The notes beneath the pieces were generated by a model, which was not told the origin of the DNA, did not search any database, and worked only from the letters and a program-made list of their open reading frames with translations. A stretch of DNA of 64,000 nucleotides from Serripes groenlandicus (Eukaryota; Mollusca; Bivalvia; Cardiida; Cardiidae), in contig JASEVX010000001.1 of assembly GCA_031761405.1 (NCBI GenBank), forward strand, positions 47,415,102-47,479,101, in the 5' to 3' direction. Shown piece after piece: positions 1 to 9,851 of the stretch. How positions within the stretch are numbered: the stretch's first letter is position 1; every line of letters begins with the position of its first letter. The position numbers and the translations under genes are program-made.

Positions 1-447
1 TTATCCCCAATAGTTCAGTCGCTAACGACAAGGGCTATCAATCCAATGCTCGTGGGCTCGAATCCTTACTCGGCCAATCCATCTTTCCGATAATTGACTA
101 AAGTCATTGTAATAAAAAAATATATATGTATGTAGCGTAAGATTATATATACGTTGCTATCATACGTTCATGTAACGTGTTGTCGTGGCCGAGTGGTTAA
201 GGCGATAGACTAGAAATCTATTGGGATCTTCCCGCGCAGGTTCGAATCCTGCCGACAACGTATAATTTTAGTATCTTCCAGCTTCACTTATATATACATT
301 AAATACCTTTATTAATGCATTTAACCAATAAATTGATGACGTCTTTCATCGTCGTCCTCGGTTTTCGTTATTCCACATGAAACAGAATTCACAAACCTCG
401 AGTGAAAATACTTTTTAATCAAAGTAGGCCTACACGTAGATCTCAGG
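1..447 (+). repeat. Duplicated tRNA-Ser segment, copy A (left end outside window)
   Basis: This stretch matches 555-1386 almost base for base, apart from a 407-bp insertion in the second copy. Shared landmarks are a tRNA-like SINE head near 20-75 (GGGCTATCAATCC and a B-box-like GGCTCGAATCC), a tRNA-Ser gene, and a tail containing AAAGTAGGCCTACACGTAG. The true left boundary may lie upstream of base 1. It preserves the pre-insertion site of the hAT-like element in copy B. Confidence 0.85.
179..260 (+). tRNA. tRNA-Ser(AGA), intact
   Basis: An 82-nt class II tRNA. The acceptor stem pairs GTTGTCG with CGACAAC, followed by a G discriminator as expected for serine. The A box lies in TGGCCGAGTGG, the anticodon loop is CTAGAAA (anticodon AGA), the variable arm is long, and the T arm is GCAGG-TTCGAAT-CCTGC. 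It carries TAGA/TCTA in the anticodon stem rather than the TGGA/TCCA of the copy at 7479. The sequence is identical to the copy at 707. No intron and no CCA, as normal in eukaryotes. Nothing degenerate is seen, so it is probably functional. Confidence 0.96.
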
Positions 448-706
448 AGATCCCTAAAGATAGTTTAATTGTGAAATCAAGATGAAAATATTGTGGCCAA
501 AGGGAACATTGCTCATCGCATCAGTCTCCAGCTACTTTTAAAATAGGCTAATGTTTATCCACAATAGTTTAGTCGCTAACGACAAGGGCTATCAATACAA
601 TGCTCGTGAGCTCGAATCCTTACTCGGCCAAAATTGACTCAAGACATTGTAATATATGTATGTAGTATAAGAATAGATACGGTGTTATCATACAATCATT
701 TAACGT

Positions 707-788
707 GTTGTCGTGGCCGAGTGGTTAAGGCGATAGACTAGAAATCTATTGGGATCTTCCCGCGCAGGTTCGAATCCTGCCGACAACG
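707..788 (+). tRNA. tRNA-Ser(AGA), intact
   Basis: An 82-nt class II tRNA identical to the gene at 179-260: acceptor GTTGTCG/CGACAAC, anticodon loop CTAGAAA, long variable arm, and canonical B box GGTTCGAATCC. It lies in the second half of a segmental duplication 528 bp downstream of the first gene. Confidence 0.96.
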
Positions 789-852
789 GATTTTTTAGTA
801 TATTTCAGCTTCACTTATATATACATAAAATACGTTTATTAATGCATTTAAC

Positions 853-1259
853 CAGGGACGCAGATAAGAGGGATAAGTAACTAAATTATATACTAAAATA
901 TCACCCGCAAGTAAAACTCAAAAACTATTCAAGATATGAAAATAAAAAATATATTTTTTGGAAGTTTAAACATTCTTCTATTGCAGTAGATAAAAATATT
1001 TTAATATATTACGGGTTTTGATAATATGTTATCCGTATGAAAAATGTCAGTCTATTAATTTTTGGAAAAAATTAATATACTTCAGAAATCCCAATATCGG
1101 TGTCTTTTAAAACAGTCATTGTTCAAAATACAAAAAAAAAATCAAAGTTTTATTTGCTACAAAATGTGAAAATTTGGACAATTTTATTGCTACGTGTGAT
1201 ATTTTAACCAGATAACAGGTGCACAGGTGGAGTTGCCTATCCCTCTATCTACGTCCCTG
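853..1259. mobile_element. hAT-like MITE with target-site duplication
   Basis: A 407-bp AT-rich element with terminal inverted repeats: left CAGGGACGCAGATAAGAGG, right end (reverse complement) CAGGGACGTAGATAGAGGG. It is flanked by a direct repeat ATTTAAC (8 bp, ATTTAACC, if the first C is shared). The uninterrupted site is present once in duplication copy A near 318-330. CAGGG ends with an 8-bp duplication are typical of the hAT superfamily. There is no coding capacity, so it is non-autonomous. Confidence 0.85.
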
Positions 1260-1405
1260 ATTTAACCAATAAATTGATGACGTCTTTCATCATCGTCCTT
1301 GGATTAGGTTATTCCACATTAAACAGTATTCACAAACCTCGAGTGAAAATTCTTTTGAATCAAAGTAGGCCTACACGTAGGAGATTTAGGCGATTATGCA
1401 ATAAC

Positions 1406-1411
1406 TTTATT
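1406..1411 (-). promoter_or_regulatory. Candidate polyadenylation signal AATAAA
   Basis: AATAAA on the minus strand, about 67 nt downstream of the proposed stop codon of the 92-residue gene model at 1478-2065. It is consistent with a short 3' UTR, but the hexamer is common in AT-rich DNA. Confidence 0.4.
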
Positions 1412-1477
1412 TGCCATCATTAGGCTGTCTCTCCCTTGACATGGACCGGGGATGTATCATAAGTATGTAAGATTTCA

Positions 1478-2065
1478 TCAAAAAGCAGGTATGATTAATT
1501 CTGTCGCAGGATAAAGGCTTAATATACCTCAACATGTCGAATAGAAGTTTATTAAATAGACTGTTTTACCTTCCAACTCTAAATCAGTGTCAGAGCCCTC
1601 CACATCTCTGTCGTGTATCTCCCTCTCCCTCTTCCTTTTCTTTTTTAGACGATGTTTAACCACTTTAACCAAAAGATCTCTGGAAAGGAAGCTATATTGT
1701 GTTACAAACTATTGGCATGATAATGGTCCTTTAGCGAATGCGATAAACTCTTGAATTTAGAGTCAGGAGTATAGATCGAATAACTGGAACATTTTGAAAC
1801 AAAACATGAGTTTTAAATAGCGAAAACAAATCTAGTAGGCCTTTAATATCCACTACGGGTAGATCTGTATTAAAGATACACGTACGTTTTTAAAACCATT
1901 TATCAAACAATGAACATACCCACTAGAAACATCATCGGTTATATCTATTTCTTCGTCTGTTTCATCTTCGTCTGTTGATTCATTTTGTTCTTCTGTTGTT
2001 ATTTCTTCGTCTTCTTCGCATTCTTCAGTGATAGGACATATAGCTTGTAATACGTTGTCTGACAT
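1478..2065 (-). CDS. Small spliced gene model; acidic/basic protein of unknown function
   Basis: Not a recognised family. The model has three exons on the minus strand: 2065-1920 (ATG, 146 nt), 1679-1570 (110 nt) and 1500-1478 (23 nt including TGA), total 279 nt or 92 codons plus stop. Splice sites: GG|GTATGT, then TTCCTTTCCAG|A, then GGAAG|GTAAAA, then TCCTGCGACAG|A. Phases match across both introns (240 and 69 nt). Exon 1 starts MSDNVLQAICP and becomes strongly acidic (runs of E, D and T). Exon 2 holds a basic cluster KHRLKKKRKRERE that looks like a nuclear localisation signal, followed by acidic residues. The ATG has A at -3. Two CRE palindromes lie just upstream. Exons 1 and 2 are well supported. 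Exon 3 is weaker, and the true third exon could lie beyond the window edge. Confidence 0.6.
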
Positions 2066-2095
2066 TTTACACGTTTCCTTCTGAACGTTTCAATA

Positions 2096-2125
2096 TGACG
2101 TCATATACGTGTCTAAATGACGTCA
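2096..2125 (-). promoter_or_regulatory. Two CRE palindromes (TGACGTCA) upstream of the 1478-2065 gene
   Basis: Perfect TGACGTCA occurs at 2096-2103 and 2118-2125, with start positions 22 bp apart (two helical turns). They lie 31 and 53 bp upstream of the proposed ATG. Full palindromic CREs bind CREB/ATF bZIP factors. Two in phase next to an ATG support a promoter here. No TATA box is evident. Confidence 0.55.
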
Positions 2126-2445
2126 CTAAAACATCAACGAGTAGCATACCGCGTAATTTCGGGTAACAATATATATACAAACAGGAACGGATCAACATTA
2201 TAAGGTTTTGATCAATGTAAGATGTTTGAAACGATTTATAATTGAATGTGACTGATCTAATCGTAATAACATAATTCTTCACAGATTCAACAAATCTGTT
2301 GGAGCAGACGACTTTGAAAACAACCTCTAATATGAAAAAGGCAAAGCCTCGTCACGAGCACAGCGCCTATAATGGGTCTAAGCTGTAGGTATACGACTAC
2401 CATGATTAAGGAATATGTTACAAGCTGTCGGAACTGGGACCGTTA

Positions 2446-3540
2446 TTGTACACTATCCCTACTTTATCTTTTGGTGCAAAGTCAAATCATCAAACATTTA
2501 AACATTCACTTCATCACATAAGTAATCACATATATAATACAGTAAAGTCAAACATATTAATAGTCTTAACAAGATATCCTTCAATTTGGCCTTGTGACAT
2601 AGTTTCAGACAGGTCTATAGCAATGTTCAAAACAACCATCTGTCAAAGTTTCAACATGCTAACATTAAATGAAAAGCTTTCAGAGTGTTAACAACATTTT
2701 CCTTAAATATGGTCTAATGACCTTATGTTTGATCCGAAATGACACATATTTGAACTTGGCCTAGCTATCCTCAGGACAAACATTCTGACAAAGTTTCAAA
2801 ATACTGAAGCAAACATTGAGGTCAAGAGTCTTTACAAGATTGTTCTCAAATGTTTCCTAGTGACCTTGTTTTTTTTTATCCAACATGATCTTTAATTGAA
2901 TTTAGCCTAGATTTGACCATAACACCAATTATGACAAAATGTCAACATGCTAAAATTAAAAATGCAGCATTCAAAATGTCTGATTGTTTACAAAATGTGC
3001 CTTCAATTTGCTCTTGTGACCTAATTTTTGACCCACCATGACCTTTTTTTTTTACTAGGCATATGTATTGTTAAGACAAACATTCTGACAAAGTTTCAAG
3101 CTGCTGAAGTAAAAGTGTGGTTTCTAGACTGTAAACAAGATTTTCCTTCAGATTGGTGAAGTGACCTAGTTTATGACCGGATATGACCCAAAAATTGAAC
3201 TTAGCCTTTCTCCAAAATGACATCAAAACCATAATTCTTACAAAATTTCAACATGCTAAAGATAAATATGCAGCCTCCAGTGTTAACAAGATTTTCCTTC
3301 AATTTGAACTTATGACCCAGTTTTTGACCTCATATGACCAAGTTAAATAAGGCCTCCAGAGTGTTTACAATATATATTGTCCATCAAATTGACATTGTGA
3401 CCTAAATTTTCACCTCACAGGGCCAAGATTTGTTGGAGATGAACTACTGCTAAACTTGCATTCATATTGGATGTTGTAAAATGTTGCCTGTAGAGTGTTC
3501 ACAAGGCAATTGATGATGCCGTGTGAACGAAGGACATCAG
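2446..3540. repeat. Diverged tandem repeat with 'tgacctagtttttgacc' motif
   Basis: Degenerate units of roughly 150-200 bp recur. Each contains versions of 'acaaagtttcaacatgct', 'gttaacaagattttcct' and 'tgacctagtttttgacc'. I recognise this motif set as a common old repeat in bivalve genomes. A related fragment occurs near 13090-13390. The ORF at 2446-2691 lies inside it and is not a convincing gene. Confidence 0.6.
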
Positions 3541-3669
3541 ACAAACTGTGATCATGAAAAACACAAAATGTGCAATCAAAGAACAGGACTTTATTTGAAT
3601 TTGATATATACTTATCTGTTTATAAAAACATTACCTTGTATTAATCCATTAGTATTATATGTAATCAGC

Positions 3670-4135
3670 TGAATTTCTTCTCCAGTCATCCTCAAAACAG
3701 CTGTAATTCCATCATTGTATGCGTTGCTCTCAATCTATTCCCTTGTTTAATGTTGATGCAGGAAGTTATATTATCCCACAGTTAAAGATGCATGCAATTT
3801 TCATTGTTTTGACAGGCACGAATGACCAAAGGGTATATCACTAACTGCCTATTATATATGAACTTCCTCTCCCATTTTCGACATAACAGCTGTGATTCCA
3901 TGATTGTACAGGTTGCTCTCAATCCATTTACTGTTTTGATGTGTATGCAGGAAGAATATTACCCCACAGTCAAAGATGCATGCATTTTTCATTGTATTGA
4001 AAGGTACCAATGACCAAAGGGTATATCACTAACTGCCTATATATAACTGCCTATATAGATATGAATTTCCTCTCCAGTAATCGCCATAAGAGCTGTTATT
4101 CCATGATTATATGGGATGTTCTTAATCCATTCTGT
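3670..4135. repeat. Tandem duplication, about 190-bp unit, ~2.4 copies
   Basis: The segment with 'cagctgtaattccatcattgta', a GCAGGAAG/ATATTATCCCACAGT block and 'aatgaccaaagggtatatca' recurs near 3699, 3888 and, partially, 4089. Spacing between the first two copies is about 189 bp. The 63-codon ORF at 3822-4013 is an accident of this repeat. Confidence 0.75.
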
Positions 4136-4717
4136 GTTTTAAAATAAAACTTGATGCTAATATCAATAATCATTGACTGCTGTTTTAATACATGACAATA
4201 ACTGCAAATAAGAGTGACTTTTAATAAAATAAGATGATAAATGTCTTTAAATAAAATAAGATGATAAATTAATTAAAAAACAGATCTATGAGAATAAACA
4301 TGTATATTAGTTATGTCAGAAAGCCAAGCTTTGGGCTCTGAGAATAGTTTTCAAGTTTTGATTTAGATCAGGTTGTACCTCTGTGCAGTCTTATCTTATC
4401 TGGATTATTCATTTAAACCAATTACTTTAAACTTATCTATTTTAGCTTAAATCTTATTTTAATCACACTCCATGTCCTTGAGATAGAACCAGTTCTTACG
4501 CCATTTGTGTAGAAAATCCCAGTCTTCACCGCTTCGAATTCAGTAAATATTTGGGGGATTTTTTCAGAATTTGGTAGATTATGAGGATTCCAGTGAATAT
4601 TTGTATTTCTATGCACCGCATTTGACATTTGTTAGGCCATATTTGGGCAGAGTTGCTTCTATGATTTTTTTTTCAAAAGGGGCCAACTCCCCACTTATGT
4701 TCGGAAAAAAAGGAGCC

Positions 4718-4975
4718 ATTAAGGCAGTTTTCAACAATTTTTCAGTCATATCACGGCGACCAGTTCACCTACTCATGCATTTTCTGGTTTTCCCACTCCA
4801 GTACACCGCACAACAGGCTGCTTTTCCACTTAGACTATTAAACAGACCATTGGTGAAAGACGAATGACGCAAGTCACAATGACTTTTGTCAAACGTCGGA
4901 ATTAATGTTGGTCGAGCTGGGATTCGAACTCACAACCCCTGGATTGACAGCCCGCTTCGCTACCGGAGCTCGGCC
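4718..4975 (-). mobile_element. tRNA-headed SINE
   Basis: Reading on the minus strand, a tRNA-like head (A box TAGCGAAGCGG, B box AGTTCGAATCC) is followed by a body with CAACATTAATTCCGACGTTT and a 3' segment with GGTCGCCGTGATATGACTGA. The same body and 3' segment occur in other copies at 39755, 42776, 45318 and 46735, defining a family of about 260-280 bp. Pol III promoter boxes are present; activity is unknown. Confidence 0.8.
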
Positions 4976-5020
4976 ATTTATATATGATAAAAGGTCAAAT
5001 TAGTGACAATGTGCAATGCT

Positions 5021-6060
5021 ACTTACATACCTTGGTTTACCTTGGTTTTGAGACCAAGTTATATAGGCTTCCGCCTCTAGGGTCCATTTTGTCTTTGGGT
5101 TTTTCTTTCCCGCTTCCGGTGCATTTTATGTACACAAATTAACAATTTTAAAATTTAAAAGAGGCATTCCTCCAGCACTTGTTAAGTTCAGCTTTGAAGC
5201 AATTTACATTTTTCGCGTTCACGGTTTTTTCAGGCAGATTGTTCCAAGGATTTATTATTCTTTGAGAGAAGAAATTTTTTCTTACATTTGATTTGCAGCG
5301 ACATTTGAATAATTTGTAGTGTCCTCTTGTTCTTGTTTGATGGAAATGGAAAAGCTTACTTATTTCAACTTTATCTATGTTGTTAATTATTTTGTATGTT
5401 TGCACCATATCAGCTCTTAGACGTCTATATTTTAGAGTCGGTAGTCCCAGTTCTTTTAGTCTTACTGAATATTCTTTATTTTTTAGTTCTGGTATTAGTT
5501 TAGTAGCTCTTCTTTGTACGTTTTCCAAGAGTATTTCCTCCTTTTTGTAGATCACTGACCATATGGAGCTTCCATATTCTAGGTGTGGTCTTATTAAACT
5601 TTTAAATAGGATAGAAAGCATTTCCTTGTCCATGAAGCGAAAGATCTTTTAATTATTCCAAGCATCTGGTTGGCCTTTTTTACTTTTGTATTGATATGTT
5701 GTACGAATTTTAATTTTGAGTCGACTGTGATGCCTCGATCTTTTTCCTCGTCTATTTTCGTTATTTCTTTCCCTTCCATATAATACTTGTAATCCGTGTC
5801 ATTGCCAAGATGAAGATGTTTGCATTTTTTTTGATTGAAAAGTAAGAGCCACTTTTCTGACCAGTTGGTTAATGAGATCAGATCTTTCTGGAGGTTTTCC
5901 TTATCTGTGATGTTGTTTACTATTGAGTATATTTTTGTATCGTCTGGTTATATTTTTAACCATTTCCGGTAGATCATTGATGTAGATGGTGAAAAGGATT
6001 GGTCCTAAGACACTGCCTTGAGGGATACCACTTACATGAATCATATTTTGCCGCAGGGTC
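5021..6060 (-). mobile_element. 5'-truncated CR1/Jockey-group LINE with broken reverse transcriptase
   Basis: Minus-strand reading gives reverse transcriptase motifs in order: SGIPQGSVLGPILFT (about 6035-5990), a PDDTK version of the catalytic ADD box (about 5940), NQKKCKHLHLG (about 5830), then the C-terminal region with LEYGSSIWS and PWNNLPEKTV down to a stop near 5148. Frame breaks occur near 5940 and near 5600-5640, so it is dead. The 3' UTR ends in short direct repeats like CCAAGGTAAACCAAGGTATG, as in CR1/L2 elements. The 5' part, including the endonuclease, is missing. Confidence 0.88.
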
Positions 6061-6099
6061 GGTTCCTTTAGAGCATCGCAGTGATCCTGATCTGCAATG

Positions 6100-7470
6100 T
6101 GCCTTGTTAAGATTTAATTTCGATAATTGTCACATCCTTTTTTACATGTAAAAATAATTTTTAATTTTGTTAAGAGCACACAGGAAAAGTCATGCCCATA
6201 TAAATCCGTTTCGGCTCTTGAATTCACTGGGGACGTTTCATCTTGGGTTCACTTAGTCTGAAAAGATGTTAGTTTTAACTAAATAGCCATTATTCAGAAA
6301 TATTCCGTCCACATTGCAATGTTTCACCACTAAAAAAATGGAGTGGATGTCATGCAGCAGAAACGTAAGATATTGCGTCACAAAATGTGTCAACAATCTG
6401 CACTTGAGGACTTCCAAGAACACTTCTAAAAATAGATTTACTTTTTCTTCTTATAAATGTGCGGATTTAGTGGTCGCATTAGTTCTGAATGGGGTATAAT
6501 GGCCGTAGCGATTCCGAAATTTTAACCAGGTGCTCCTGTGTGATCAAGAACAGAATATTACCCTATGCATAAATTTAGACATACAGGAGCACGTCCCTGT
6601 GATTCAACTCTGTGTTGGTGTACTTGGGTAAAGACATAAATATACATGTCTCTGATTTGGGTCACAGGGTGTTTCGTGTAACCGATATGTTCAGCCAATT
6701 ATTGCATTGATCTTTGACAGTCCGAAGGAGTTTTTGTCAGAAGGGCATACGACTTCAGCGAAGTCTGCGTAGCATTGAGGGTGAAACAAATTTACCCTTA
6801 AGAGCATCTTAGTCAGACAGTGAAACCAAAATAGTCCATCGACAGAACATACGTCAATACAACCCATCGCTGATTCTCAGATTCACACTACAGCTTGATT
6901 TTATACCAAAGCCAAAATAAAATTTATGTTATTCAATGGGAAACGAGAGCGATAAAAATTCTTACCTCACGCAAAGAAACTCGCAGCCGATTACGTTACG
7001 GTTGTCAGCCTTTAATCTAAACAGCACAGTTGTTCTAGTTATCTCGGGTACCGGCTGAATATGACGTCACCGGATGTGGATAATTGTCGGTCATGGTTCC
7101 CTGCTTTGTTCTATGTAATTTTACTTGGAATTTCACGAGCAGGGCCATAGTAAAATTTTGCACCCAAATTTTTTCCATACTGATTATAGGAAATTTCCTA
7201 TAATAAAGGTAATACCTAAGAACGAGCTGCGCTCGTTAATAGTCCGTAAATGAAACAATTGCCTTGAATGTGTGAGCGGTATGCGGATTATGATGAGGAT
7301 CTTTATAATTATAATCGGGGAGTGTGTTTTATCATCGTAATGTTAACAAGTGAGATAAAGATCTGACCTCTTAAATATAACACTCTGAAAACGATATAGA
7401 CCTGCATTGATTGCAAATGCCTAAAGTTTGGTTTTCACAAACCACTCAGCTGTCCTTTGGTTAAATCTAC
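6100..7470. other. No recognisable gene or repeat family
   Basis: Moderately AT-rich, with only short frames. A small inverted repeat (GTGCTCCTGTGTG / CATACAGGAGCAC) occurs at about 6530-6593. The segment just before 7479 shares a diverged flank with 9140-9230, so the tRNA loci there are related by duplication. Confidence 0.5.
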
Positions 7471-7478
7471 TGATATAA

Positions 7479-7560
7479 GTTGTCGTGGCCGAGCGGTTAA
7501 GGCGATGGACTAGAAATCCATTGGGATCTTCCCGCGCAGGTTCGAATCCTGCCGACAACG
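7479..7560 (+). tRNA. tRNA-Ser(AGA), intact
   Basis: 82 nt, with acceptor GTTGTCG/CGACAAC, A box TGGCCGAGCGG, anticodon stem-loop ATGGA-CTAGAAA-TCCAT (anticodon AGA), long variable arm, and T arm GCAGG-TTCGAAT-CCTGC. It has the TGGA/TCCA anticodon stem and GAGCGG D arm, so it is a different allele class from the copies at 179 and 707. A short T run follows within about 10 nt. Confidence 0.96.
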
Positions 7561-7733
7561 AAACGTTTTATTGATATTTTAATCAGGTTTAAAGACGTTT
7601 TTCATTAGTGTGTAGCCATATCACCAAAATTAATTATTTCTCTCATGTTATGAACAAATTTGCAATGCAAGACTAAGAACACATGCTGATTGTCAGCAGA
7701 AGGAATGCCGAGTAGGAACCGTATTCCCCGAAC

Positions 7734-7770
7734 TATAAAAGAGCGACAGCAGAAGCGATGCCGTCAGTTT
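7734..7770 (+). promoter_or_regulatory. TATA box plus initiator
   Basis: TATAAAAG starts at 7734 and TCAGTTT (initiator-like, A at 7766) lies 32 bp downstream. This spacing fits TATA-to-start distance. The ATG of a 48-codon ORF follows 66 nt after the inferred start site. The combination is much less likely by chance than either motif alone. Confidence 0.5.
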
Positions 7771-7831
7771 GCCAATAGTTTTTGAACTGACAACATCGAC
7801 ATTGTGTGTTGTGAATTGAATACTTATAGTC

Positions 7832-7978
7832 ATGGTGCGAAGCAAGGGCAAACTACCCAAAAACAGATTGGGCGTGAAATATATCCGTCAGCCAGCCCCT
7901 GAACACTCAAGTTCGGATGAAGGCGTAAACACTTATGATATTAAAGACATTCAAACATATTTTACACAAATAATGTAA
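7832..7978 (+). CDS. 48-codon ORF, possible first exon of a Harbinger accessory gene
   Basis: The ORF starts MVRSKGKLPKNRLGVKY and contains HSSSDEGVNTYDIKD. It is basic at the start and then acidic, and is not recognised as a family. It sits behind a TATA/initiator promoter and is convergent with a broken Harbinger transposase at 8065-8330. Harbinger elements carry a second (Myb-like) gene, often on the opposite strand, so this may be the stump of that gene. That role is inference. It could also continue by splicing. Confidence 0.35.
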   Translation: MVRSKGKLPKNRLGVKYIRQPAPEHSSSDEGVNTYDIKDIQTYFTQIM

Positions 7979-8064
7979 CGATATCAAACTGAAATACTGT
8001 ACATGTTGTAAACACTGACACATTAATTATAGTTAAGCAGTCCGTGACTCTCGTCCTAGCTACT

Positions 8065-8330
8065 AACTGTCTATTCCACCATTCTGTCTTGTCATGGCAC
8101 ATATCAAGCATTGCTGACAAAGTAGAGCCTAAGGTATTCCCGCTGGCGCTTGCCTGCAACAGCGTCGATGTTTCCTCTTCCAGCTGCTGGCTCAACCTCT
8201 TGGGAGTGGTTTCCTGCCCTCCATGCTCCAGGCACCAAGTCGTGGTTGTTGTCCTCAGCATCAAACTGGCCGCGGTCAAGTGCAGGACACTGCATCCTGA
8301 TACTGCAAGCACTGGAGTATGTCGTCAAAC
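8065..8330 (-). pseudogene. Harbinger (HARBI1-like) transposase C-terminus, inactivated
   Basis: On the minus strand the frame reads MQCPALDRGQFDAED, then VPGAWRAGN, then GKRQREYLRLYFVSNA. It then continues as stop-YVP-stop-QDRMVE. These fit the C-terminal tail of metazoan HARBI1-type transposases (KRQRDYL.LYF...AG.VPWQ..M). Two in-frame TGA codons replace the expected Gly and Trp, so it is a pseudogene. The catalytic DDE core is not visible in the window, so the element is internally deleted or truncated. Confidence 0.75.
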
Positions 8331-8813
8331 ATTGTTGGCGTGATCCTCAAATACTTTTTGAAGGAGGTGACATCTTCATTTTGGAGATTCTGCATCAATG
8401 TATTGTACTGTCCATACTGAAACCTCCTGTTGTCTGTGAGCCAGGGGCGAACCCACCAACGACGGAGGTATACAAAATTAAATAATAGTTAAAGTATTTA
8501 ATGGGATGTAAACGTTGTAGCAAAAGGAAACTGATCCAAAACCAATTATATCGGATCGAATCAGCTATCACTTCTTGATACATGTATTAATACTGATTCC
8601 TTTTATAAAGGTAACCAGACACATTGCCATGAAGTTGTGTTAGTATTTTCTTTTGACTGATTAATTGATACGTCTTGTTTGAGCTTGAAATTGATCTCTG
8701 TTTTTCGAGAAAGTCGAGGTTGTTCGCGATAAATCACGATAAACTCCTGTCTGTCTGTCTGTTTGTTTTCTGGGCTGTTTGTTACCAATAACAATTTGGA
8801 GAGATAAACTCCA

Positions 8814-8974
8814 GGGCCCCGTTTTATCAACGGTCCTAAGGCCGGTCTTAGTTAGGACTGGGGAGTAAGGACTGTGTTGATAAAACGGTCTTATTATCAG
8901 TCCTAAGTGCCGTCGTAAGTATCGGTCCTAGTTATGACGGTCCTAACTAGGACCATATTGATAAAACGGCCCCC
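8814..8974. mobile_element. Palindromic MITE with CCGTTTTATCAA ends
   Basis: About 161 bp. The left end has CCCCGTTTTATCAACGGTCC and the right end has the inverse, ATTGATAAAACGGCCCC. Internal GTCCTAA/TTAGGAC motifs make the whole element fold back. No coding capacity. The two ORFs overlapping it are shadows. Confidence 0.75.
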
Positions 8975-9229
8975 AGTTCTTCTCCACGACCTTTTTATAT
9001 GATCAGCTTCAGGAAACCAACCTCAACATTATTATTACAACTGTAGATAAAGATCCCAAAATTTGATCCCAAAACCATAAAAATTCAGTTTCGTTGAATC
9101 CGTAATAAACTTTTTTCCGTACATACTGCGTTGTGTATTTACATTAAACTCCGAAAAAACAATATAGACCTGAACTGGTCGCAAAATCCTAAATGGTGTA
9201 AATCGTCTTTTGGTTTCTTTATGATATAT

Positions 9230-9291
9230 GTTGTCGTGGCCGAGCGGTTAAGGCGATGGACTAAAAATCCATTGGGATCTTCCCGACAACG
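9230..9291 (+). pseudogene. tRNA-Ser pseudogene lacking the T arm; anticodon AAA
   Basis: The first ~50 nt match the 7479 tRNA. The anticodon loop is CTAAAAA (AGA changed to AAA), and then CTTCCC joins directly to GACAACG, deleting about 20 nt with the T arm and B box. The 5' flank also resembles the flank of the 7479 gene, so it arose by DNA duplication, not retroposition. Confidence 0.88.
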
Positions 9292-9851
9292 TGTAATTTT
9301 GTTTATAAAGGTAATTCATAAAACTTGTAAAACAGTTTAGACTAAAATTTATTGTCGAAATATATATGTAAGAATTGCGTTCCAGTTTAGTCACTAGTGT
9401 GCCCGAAGGTAAGGGAGCAAAAACGATAACTCTTATCATGACTTTACTTGAATTAGTTTTACAGTTATTTCCCTTGAACTATTCGTCAAAGAACGCAGTT
9501 TGGAAAAAGAAATGGTTAACAGCTTAAAGCTTCATTGTTCCCTATGCAAGGAATTTCATCCTGTTTTCCAAAATCATGTTTTCACATTTGCACTTTTGTT
9601 GTCATCACACAAATAAGCTGCGTTAGATGACAGAGTGATCAGTGTACAGAACCTGTGCAAACATTCTGTCTCACTAGATAAGTGCCATAGAACATGTGTT
9701 TTAAGTCATGGAGCAGTATGTCTGATTAATGACCATGTTCATAAGTAATCAGTATCAAGTATATGTCGAGCTGTAGAAGCTGGTTCAAGTCTCGTTTAAA
9801 ATCTAAACATAGCATTTGACTATATATTGATAAGGTACAGTTTCTATCCTA

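Larger units (their letters stand above)
555..1386 (+). repeat. Duplicated tRNA-Ser segment, copy B (interrupted)
   Basis: Second copy of the segment at 1-447, in the same orientation. It is interrupted at 853-1259 by a 407-bp MITE. Without the insert it is about 425 bp, close to copy A. A few substitutions and short indels separate the copies outside the tRNA, but the tRNA itself is unchanged, which suggests selection or recent duplication. Confidence 0.85.

Noticed and set aside
8044..8485. Plus-strand ORFs of 99 and 111 codons
   Set aside because: They lie antisense to the Harbinger transposase remnant, which explains the open frames.
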